Origin: Afipia sp.
GTDB taxonomy: Bacteria > Pseudomonadota > Alphaproteobacteria > Rhizobiales > Xanthobacteraceae
Direction: 5' to 3'
Length of the DNA: 60,993 nucleotides
Assembly: GCA_017308595.1 (NCBI GenBank)
Contig: JAFKER010000021.1
Coordinates: 1-60,993 of the forward strand
Part shown: piece by piece, positions 54,394 through 60,993 of the stretch
How the letters are laid out: each line of letters begins with the position of its first letter
Position numbering within the stretch: position 1 is the stretch's first letter
Notes under the pieces: generated by a model
Seen by the model: the letters and a program-made list of their open reading frames with translations, nothing else
Database searches by the model: none
Told to the model about the DNA's origin: nothing
Position numbers and translations under genes: made by a program

Positions 54394-54876
54394 ATGCGCA
54401 TTGTCGTTATCGCCATTGGCCGCCTGAAACAGGGTCCGGAACGGGAGCTTGCCGAACGCTACCGGGAGCGCTTCGACGATATCGGCCGCAAGCTCGGTTT
54501 TCGCAGCCTTGAGATTCATGAAATTCCGGAAAGCCGGGCGCGTGACGCCGCCGGGCGCATGGCGGATGAAGCCGCCGCGATCTCAGCGCTGATTCCTGAC
54601 AAATCGTCCATCATTGCCCTCGACGAGCGCGGCGAAACCATCGACAGCGCCACCTTTGCGCGGCATCTTGGACGCTGGCGCGACGAATCGGTTCCGACTG
54701 CTGTTTTTCTGATTGGCGGGGCGGACGGACTTTCGCCTGAATTACGGCGCAAGGTGAAACTGAGCGTTGCGTTTGGCAAGGCGACGTGGCCGCATCAGAT
54801 GGTGCGGGTCATGCTGCTGGAACAGGTTTACCGGGCCGCGACGATTTTATCCGGCCATCCGTACCATCGCGCGTAG
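54394..54876 (+). CDS. rlmH: 23S rRNA pseudouridine-1915 methyltransferase RlmH
   Basis: RlmH methylates pseudouridine 1915 in helix 69 of 23S rRNA. It has the SPOUT-family features IALDERGETIDSATFARHL, FLIGGADGLSPELR and TWPHQMVRVMLLEQVYRAATI. ATG 54394 gives MRIVVIAIGRLKQGPERELA, the usual opening, and 160 residues. It commonly follows rsfS. Confidence 0.96.
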   Translation: MRIVVIAIGRLKQGPERELAERYRERFDDIGRKLGFRSLEIHEIPESRARDAAGRMADEAAAISALIPDKSSIIALDERGETIDSATFARHLGRWRDESVPTAVFLIGGADGLSPELRRKVKLSVAFGKATWPHQMVRVMLLEQVYRAATILSGHPYHRA

Positions 54877-54995
54877 GACATGCCTTCCGAAAATGCAGTC
54901 TTCGGTTTTCGAAAAGCTTCGTGCCCATTTCAGGATCTCGAAAGATCGAACTGCCCGTGGTTAAAGCGACGGATTCCAACGCGACAAGGTCTGCG

Positions 54996-56330
54996 ATGAC
55001 GATGCGGCGTATGACGCGCGGCGCGGCGTTGCCGCTGTCCGCGATGCTCGCTGCGTTGCATGTCGCAGGGATTGAATCCGCCACCGCGCAAACCGCAACC
55101 AAACAGGTTGCTGCCCCCGATCCCGAAGCGATCAAGCAGCGTACACAGGAACTGGAAGCCGCCCGCGAACAGCAGAAGAAAGCTGCGGAGCTTGAGCAGA
55201 AGCTCAAGGCGGAGATCGCGGCCATTGGCCAGGATCGCACCAAACTCAATCAGCAACTGATCGGCATTGCCGCACAAGTGCGCGATGTCGAAGTCAAGAT
55301 GGCCGATACCGAAGGCCGGCTGCGCCCGCTCGATGCGCGCGAATTGCAGATTCGCGCCGCGCTCGAATCGCGCCGCGATGAAATCGCCGAAGTGCTGGCG
55401 GCTCTGCAGCGTGCCGGACGCCGTGCGCCTCCAGCATTGTTTGTAAGGCCGGAAGATGCATTGCAATCGCTGCGCACGGCGATGCTGCTCGGCGCTGTCG
55501 TCCCCGACATGCGCGCGCGCGCCGCCAAGCTCGCCAGCGACCTCGGTGAACTTGTCAGCCTGCGCAAGAATATCGCCGAAGAACGAGACCGGCTGGCCGC
55601 CGACCGCGACACGCTCAATGAAGACCGCACCCGCCTCGCGGCACTGGTGCAGGAACGGCAAAGAAAGCAGACCGACACCGAGAAGGATATGGAGTCGGAG
55701 CGGCAGCGCGCCATCGCACTCTCCAAACAGACGGAAAGTCTTCAGGACCTGATTGCCAAAATGGAGCAGGACGTGAAGGCCGCAGCCAAAGCTGCTGCGG
55801 CTGCCGAATTAAAGGGCACTCCGAACCCGCCTAACGGCAAACCCAATCTCGCTGCCCTGAAGAATCCGGCCAGACTCAGCCCGGCAGTAGCGTTCGGCTC
55901 CGCAAGGGGGCTTTTGCCAATTCCGGTTAACGGCACCCGGATTCGGGGTTTTGGCGGTTCCGATGGCGCCGGAGGCCAGGAAAAGGGCATTTCCATTGCC
56001 ACCAGGCCGGGAGCTCAGGTCACAACACCTTGTGATGGTTGGGTTGTTTACTCAGGCCCATTCCGGAGCTACGGACAACTCTTGATCCTCAATGCTGGCG
56101 GCGGGTATCATGTCCTTATCGCCGGGATGGAACGTATTTCGGTCACGATCGGGCAGTTTGTTCTAACAGGAGAACCGGTCGCGACCATGGGGACCACGTC
56201 TCAGGTCGCGTCAATTCTGGCAGCCTCGTCTAGCCAGCCTGTGCTCTATATCGAGTTCCGTAAGGACGGCACTCCAATCGATTCTGGTCCATGGTGGGCC
56301 GCAAGTGAAGGCCAAAAGGTTCGCGGATGA
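54996..56330 (+). CDS. EnvC-like M23 (LytM) factor with degenerate active site
   Basis: A hydrophobic export signal (MTMRRMTRGAALPLSAMLAA, cleavage after ATAQ) is followed by two coiled coils (about 40-130 and 180-260) and a LytM domain. The LytM zinc ligands are absent: the region where HxGxD is expected reads GGQEKGISIATRPG. That suggests an EnvC-type activator of cell-wall amidases rather than a peptidase. GTG 54957 is an alternative start. The stop overlaps ctpA by 4 bases, suggesting joint action at the septum or wall. Confidence 0.88.
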   Translation: MTMRRMTRGAALPLSAMLAALHVAGIESATAQTATKQVAAPDPEAIKQRTQELEAAREQQKKAAELEQKLKAEIAAIGQDRTKLNQQLIGIAAQVRDVEVKMADTEGRLRPLDARELQIRAALESRRDEIAEVLAALQRAGRRAPPALFVRPEDALQSLRTAMLLGAVVPDMRARAAKLASDLGELVSLRKNIAEERDRLAADRDTLNEDRTRLAALVQERQRKQTDTEKDMESERQRAIALSKQTESLQDLIAKMEQDVKAAAKAAAAAELKGTPNPPNGKPNLAALKNPARLSPAVAFGSARGLLPIPVNGTRIRGFGGSDGAGGQEKGISIATRPGAQVTTPCDGWVVYSGPFRSYGQLLILNAGGGYHVLIAGMERISVTIGQFVLTGEPVATMGTTSQVASILAASSSQPVLYIEFRKDGTPIDSGPWWAASEGQKVRG

Positions 56331-57670
56331 TGCGCAAGACTTCCCTGGTTCTCCTCAGCGCCGCAGCAGGCGCCGCGGCTACTCTTTTCCTCACCCAGCC
56401 ACGTACCGCGCTGGTCGGATCGACGGCACGCGCAGCCTCGTCTGATACCTATCGCCAGCTCAATCTGTTTGGCGATGTGTTCGAACGCGTTCGCAGCGAC
56501 TATGTCGAAAAGCCGGACGACAGCAAACTGGTCGAGACAGCGATCAGCGGCATGCTCACCGGCCTCGATCCGCATTCCAGCTACATGGATGCGAAAAGCT
56601 TCCGCGACATGCAGGTGCAGACGCGCGGTGAGTTCGGCGGTCTTGGCATCGAAGTCACGATGGAAGACGGTCTGATCAAGGTGGTCTCGCCCATCGACGA
56701 AACTCCGGCTTCGAAAGCCGGCATCATGGCCAACGACATCATCACCAATCTCGATGACGAAGCCGTGCAGGGCCTGACCCTGAATCAGGCCGTCGAGAAA
56801 ATGCGCGGCCCGGTCAACACCAAGATCAAGCTCAAGATCATCCGCAAGGGTCAGGACAAGCCGCTCGAGATCACGCTCACGCGCGACAACATCCGCGTCC
56901 GCTCGGTGCGTGCGCGCGTGGAGAGCGATGACATCGCCTACATCCGCATCACGACCTTCAACGAGCAGACCACCGAAGGCCTGAAGCGCGAGATGGCGAA
57001 CCTGACCAACCAGATCGGCCCGGACAAGATCAAGGGTTACATCCTCGACCTGCGCAACAATCCGGGCGGCCTGCTTGAGGAAGCCGTGTCGGTCTCCGAC
57101 GCATTCCTCGATCGCGGCGAAATCGTCTCCACCCGCGGCCGCAACGCCGAGGAAACCCAGCGGCGCACCGCCAAGCCCGGCGATCTCGCCAAGGGCAAGC
57201 CGGTGATCGTACTGATCAACGGCGGCTCGGCCTCCGCGTCGGAAATCGTCGCGGGCGCATTGCAGGATCACAAGCGCGCCACGCTGCTCGGCACCCGCTC
57301 GTTCGGCAAGGGATCGGTCCAGACGATCATCCCGCTCGGCTCCGGCAACGGCGCGCTTCGCCTGACCACGGCGCGTTACTTCACGCCGTCGGGCAAGTCG
57401 ATTCAGGCCAAGGGCATTATCCCGGACATCGAGGTTCTGCAGGATGTGCCGGATGACCTGAAGGCCAAGACCGACACCAAGGGTGAAGCTTCGCTGCGTG
57501 GCCACCTCAAGGCTGAAGGTCAGGAAGAAACCGGCTCGCAGTCTTACGTGCCGCCGGATGCCAAGGACGACAAGGCACTCAAGATGGCCGCCGATCTCCT
57601 CCACGGCATCAAGCAGACCACATCGGCACCGGCGCCGACCGACAAGGCCACCAACAAGGCCGCGAACTGA
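56327..57670 (+). CDS. ctpA: C-terminal processing peptidase (S41), CtpA-like
   Basis: This periplasmic protease trims C-termini. It has an N-terminal signal (MMRKTSLVLLSAAAGAAATL), a PDZ domain (GGLGIEVTMEDGLIKVVSPI), and the S41 core YILDLRNNPGGLLEEAV, INGGSASASEIVAGAL with the catalytic Ser, and GTRSFGKGSVQTIIPL with Lys. The C-terminal Ala/Pro/Lys tail is not conserved. The start overlaps the EnvC-like gene. A strong terminator follows. Confidence 0.95.
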   Translation: MMRKTSLVLLSAAAGAAATLFLTQPRTALVGSTARAASSDTYRQLNLFGDVFERVRSDYVEKPDDSKLVETAISGMLTGLDPHSSYMDAKSFRDMQVQTRGEFGGLGIEVTMEDGLIKVVSPIDETPASKAGIMANDIITNLDDEAVQGLTLNQAVEKMRGPVNTKIKLKIIRKGQDKPLEITLTRDNIRVRSVRARVESDDIAYIRITTFNEQTTEGLKREMANLTNQIGPDKIKGYILDLRNNPGGLLEEAVSVSDAFLDRGEIVSTRGRNAEETQRRTAKPGDLAKGKPVIVLINGGSASASEIVAGALQDHKRATLLGTRSFGKGSVQTIIPLGSGNGALRLTTARYFTPSGKSIQAKGIIPDIEVLQDVPDDLKAKTDTKGEASLRGHLKAEGQEETGSQSYVPPDAKDDKALKMAADLLHGIKQTTSAPAPTDKATNKAAN

Positions 57671-57694
57671 GATCGGGAATACACTCGACGGATC

Positions 57695-57721
57695 AGGGCG
57701 GCCCTCGGGCCGCCCTTTTTC
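57695..57721 (+). terminator. Terminator after ctpA
   Basis: The stem gggcggccc/gggccgccc with its short loop is followed by TTTTTCTT. It lies 25 bases past the ctpA stop. Confidence 0.9.
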
Positions 57722-57831
57722 TTGGCGCGCCTTGGGTGCGGCGTCATGCGAACGGGAACCTCAAGGCCGCGGCGCCCGGCCCCGCCGGGCCGTGATAGGA
57801 TTCGCGGATTGATTCGCGAGGTTCATGCGCC

Positions 57832-59037
57832 GTGACAACCGACGATCTGAGCGCACCGCTTGGACAGGATCGACCGCGCAAGCGGCGATACAAACTCCCG
57901 TTTAGCGCACCGCAGGCGATTGCGGGGCTGTCCGGGCTGTTCCTTGTGACCTTTCTTGGCTTCGCAATCTTCACCCACAATCCGATGGGCGGCGAGCCGC
58001 TGGCGAGGGTGGCCTATGATCCCGCCACCCTTCCGGGCGAACAGGCGGCTAAACCTGCCGGCTCCGTGCCTGCGGCCCCTAGAGAGGCTGCGGCGCCCGC
58101 CAGCACACCTGCGGCGGGCCAGCAGACCATCACCATCATCGATGGCTCCAGCGGCACACGACAGGACGTCATCGTCGGTGCGGGAACTGCCGATCCTTCC
58201 TCAAAAGTGGAAACCCAAACCGCATTGATGGCCGGCATCAATCCAAAACTGCTGGAGCCGTCGCGCTATGGCATGATCCCGGTCGCCGCCGACGGTTTGA
58301 AGTCGTTTCGCGCTTACGCCGCAGGCAGCGATGCCGACCGTGCCGGCATGGCGAAGAAGTCCGTGATCGCCATCGTCGTCACGGGCCTCGGGGTGGGTGC
58401 GGCAAAAACCACAGACGCGATTACCAAGCTTCCCGGGGCTGTAACCCTTGCATTTACGCCCTATGGTTCGGATCCCGGCAAGCTGGTTGAACGGGCCCGC
58501 GCCCAGAAGCACGAGGTGCTGTTACAGGTTCCGATGGAGCCGTTCGACTATCCGGACAATGACCCGGGCCCGCAGACGCTGCTCACCACGCTTTCTGCAG
58601 AACAGAACGCTGACCGGCTTGCATGGCATATGAGCCGATTCCAGGGCTACGTCGGCATCGCCAATTTCATGGGTGCCCGTTTTGTCGCGACTGACGCCGC
58701 GATGCAGCCCCTCGTTAAAGAAGCGGCCCGGCGCGGCCTCGCCTGGCTCGATGACGGCACGGCGCCGCGCAGCGTGGCAGGCGTGATCGCGGAGGGCCAG
58801 GCGATGCCATTCGCGAGGGCCGACGTCAGCATCGATACCGTGCCGACACCCGCCGAAATCGACCGGGCGCTGGCGCGGCTGGAAACGCTGGCAAAAGAGC
58901 GCGGAACCGCTGTGGGTGTCGCATCCGCACTGCCGATTTCCATCGAACGGATTGGAAGCTGGGCAAAGCAGCTTGAGGCCCGCGGCCTCACGCTGGTGCC
59001 GTTGACAACGGCGATGCTGAAACCAAAATCAAGCTAG
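57832..59037 (+). CDS. Divergent polysaccharide deacetylase family protein
   Basis: The protein has one membrane anchor (IAGLSGLFLVTFLGFAIF, about residues 31-48), a Pro/Ala linker, and a domain with IAIVVTGLGVGAAKTTDAIT, VTLAFTPYGSDPGKL, LLQVPMEPFDYPDNDPGPQT and TAVGVASALPISIERIGSWA, typical of the divergent polysaccharide deacetylase (DUF610) family. The canonical first Asp of the deacetylase triad appears as Thr-Gly here (VVTGLG), so activity is uncertain. GTG 57832 starts the gene. It is often found between ctpA and rppH. Confidence 0.88.
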   Translation: MTTDDLSAPLGQDRPRKRRYKLPFSAPQAIAGLSGLFLVTFLGFAIFTHNPMGGEPLARVAYDPATLPGEQAAKPAGSVPAAPREAAAPASTPAAGQQTITIIDGSSGTRQDVIVGAGTADPSSKVETQTALMAGINPKLLEPSRYGMIPVAADGLKSFRAYAAGSDADRAGMAKKSVIAIVVTGLGVGAAKTTDAITKLPGAVTLAFTPYGSDPGKLVERARAQKHEVLLQVPMEPFDYPDNDPGPQTLLTTLSAEQNADRLAWHMSRFQGYVGIANFMGARFVATDAAMQPLVKEAARRGLAWLDDGTAPRSVAGVIAEGQAMPFARADVSIDTVPTPAEIDRALARLETLAKERGTAVGVASALPISIERIGSWAKQLEARGLTLVPLTTAMLKPKSS

Positions 59038-59133
59038 ACGCACCTGGAAGGCGGAACCGGCTTCCCGGCGCGGCGTATGTGAATAGAGCGCGGCTGGCGC
59101 TTGGGCGGGTCGGGAATCAAAGGCTTTATCAGG

Positions 59134-59634
59134 ATGGCGCGTTACGACGATCTGCCCTACCGGACTTGTGTCGGGATTACCCTGATCAACCCCGAGGGAC
59201 TTGTGTTCATCGGCCGCCGTGTGGGCGGGCCTGAACATGTCGATCAAACTCATGTCTGGCAAATGCCGCAAGGCGGCGTCGATTCCGGCGAAGATACCTG
59301 GGCCGCAGCCAAGCGCGAGCTCTATGAAGAAACCAATGCACGATCGGTCGAAAAGCTAGGCGAGGTTTCAGACTGGCTCACTTACGACATCCCGCGCACC
59401 GTTGCAGGCCGCGCCTGGAAAGGCCGCTTCCGCGGACAGAAGCAGAAGTGGTACGCGATGCGTTTCACCGGCAAGGACAGCGAGATCAATGTCGCCTCTC
59501 CTGCCGGGCATAAAGCGGAGTTCATCGACTGGCGCTGGGAGCCGATGAAGAATCTCCCCGAGCTCATCGTGCCATTCAAGCGCCCGGTCTATGAGCGCGT
59601 CGTCCGGGAATTCACGAAATTCGCAGGAAAATAA
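59134..59634 (+). CDS. rppH: RNA pyrophosphohydrolase RppH
   Basis: RppH removes pyrophosphate from mRNA 5' ends to start decay. It has [20 protein letters not shown], the Nudix box [20 protein letters not shown] and [11 protein letters not shown] 59134 gives 166 residues; the earlier start at 59101 is not family-like. It is convergent with atpC and separated by a terminator. Confidence 0.95.
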   Translation: MARYDDLPYRTCVGITLINPEGLVFIGRRVGGPEHVDQTHVWQMPQGGVDSGEDTWAAAKRELYEETNARSVEKLGEVSDWLTYDIPRTVAGRAWKGRFRGQKQKWYAMRFTGKDSEINVASPAGHKAEFIDWRWEPMKNLPELIVPFKRPVYERVVREFTKFAGK

Positions 59635-59650
59635 TCTGCGCTCCGAATGC

Positions 59651-59678
59651 AAAAAGCCCCGCAATCGCGGGGCTTTTT
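59651..59678. terminator. Bidirectional terminator between rppH and atpC
   Basis: aaaaagccccg/cggggcttttt forms a perfect stem of 11 with loop caatcg, flanked by an A-run on one side and a T-run on the other. It serves both convergent genes. Confidence 0.92.
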
Positions 59679-59700
59679 CAATTCAGGGCGAGCGTTCCAG

Positions 59701-60111
59701 TCAATGCATCGCCGTCGAAACGATGTACTGCTGAATCACCTTGAAGTGGTCGAGGCGTTCGATGGCGCGATCGAGAGCGTCGCCTTCTTCTTCCTTCAAA
59801 CCTTCTTCCATTTCGGAGATCTTGCCCGCGAAAGCTTCGCGGTCGAGATCCTGCAGAGAGGTCGCGGTGTCGGCGAGAACCGTCAGACCCTTGTCGGAGA
59901 TTTCCGCAAGGCCGCCGAGCACGATGATCTTCTCGTGCTTACCGCCGACCGTCACCGTCATGATGCCGGGACGAATGGTCGCCACCAGCGGCGCATGTCC
60001 GGCCATCACACCGAGATCGCCATCGACGCCGGGAATATCGACCTGCTCGACTTCACCCGAGAAGGCGATCTTTTCCGGAGAAACCAGATCGAAGTGAAAG
60101 GTGTTGGCCAT
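59701..60111 (-). CDS. atpC: ATP synthase epsilon subunit
   Basis: The epsilon subunit sits in the F1 central stalk and inhibits wasteful hydrolysis. It has [40 protein letters not shown] and [20 protein letters not shown], followed by a helical C-terminus (136 residues). It lies 5 bases after atpD on the same strand, at the end of the atp operon. Confidence 0.96.
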   Translation of the reverse strand: MANTFHFDLVSPEKIAFSGEVEQVDIPGVDGDLGVMAGHAPLVATIRPGIMTVTVGGKHEKIIVLGGLAEISDKGLTVLADTATSLQDLDREAFAGKISEMEEGLKEEEGDALDRAIERLDHFKVIQQYIVSTAMH

Positions 60112-60116
60112 CGTGA

Positions 60117-60993
<877 letters not shown>

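Noticed and set aside
56246-57604. 452-codon leftward open frame across ctpA
   Set aside because: Antisense shadow of an S41 peptidase with intact catalytic motifs.

Overview
The window comes from an alphaproteobacterium of the Bradyrhizobium / Rhodopseudomonas / Afipia group (Nitrobacteraceae). The core genes support this: obgE-proBA-nadD-rsfS-rlmH-M23-ctpA-rppH next to atpCD, an rplU with a long Lys/Ala tail, a DUF1236 protein, and a form II CO-dehydrogenase-like coxSLM cluster. No species is claimed.

Bases 1 to about 29,820 are an accessory region that looks lower in GC than the rest and ends at a tRNA-Ser(GGA) gene. From left to right it holds: the end of an ISNCY-type insertion sequence; a six-gene leftward run in which a complete type I Zorya anti-phage system (zorA-zorB-zorC-zorD) is followed by a phospholipase-D-like protein and an unknown 506-residue protein; a divergent coiled-coil gene facing zorA; a leftward set of phage-like genes (AlpA-type regulator, helix-turn-helix protein, ParB-methyltransferase, P27 small terminase) without structural genes; a rightward large serine recombinase operon; a leftward pair made of an HNH-RecQ fusion and a DUF2075 helicase/nuclease; a DnaQ-like exonuclease; an IS3 remnant; a TrlF-type PHP/SMC ATPase; and a DUF2130 nuclease-like protein. 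This is a defence island built around a phage-satellite-like mobile element.

Bases 29,822 to 60,993 are ordinary chromosome. A trehalose module (MFS transporter, otsB, GH15 glucosidase, otsA) runs leftward. The coxSLM molybdenum hydroxylase operon follows a decayed CoA-transferase gene. Next come a DUF1236 protein, a DEAD-box helicase, tRNA-Ser(CGA), a sugar-kinase-like ROK protein whose motifs are in circularly permuted order, rplU-rpmA, an acetyltransferase, two tandem EamA transporters, and a rightward housekeeping run from obgE to rppH. The window closes with atpC and a partial atpD on the minus strand.

The strongest leads for new biology are the PLD/unknown gene pair attached to Zorya, the HNH-RecQ plus DUF2075 pair, the satellite-like arrangement carrying a 14-base homopolymer just upstream of its methyltransferase, and the permuted ROK protein. 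All assignments were made by reading motifs. No database search was run.
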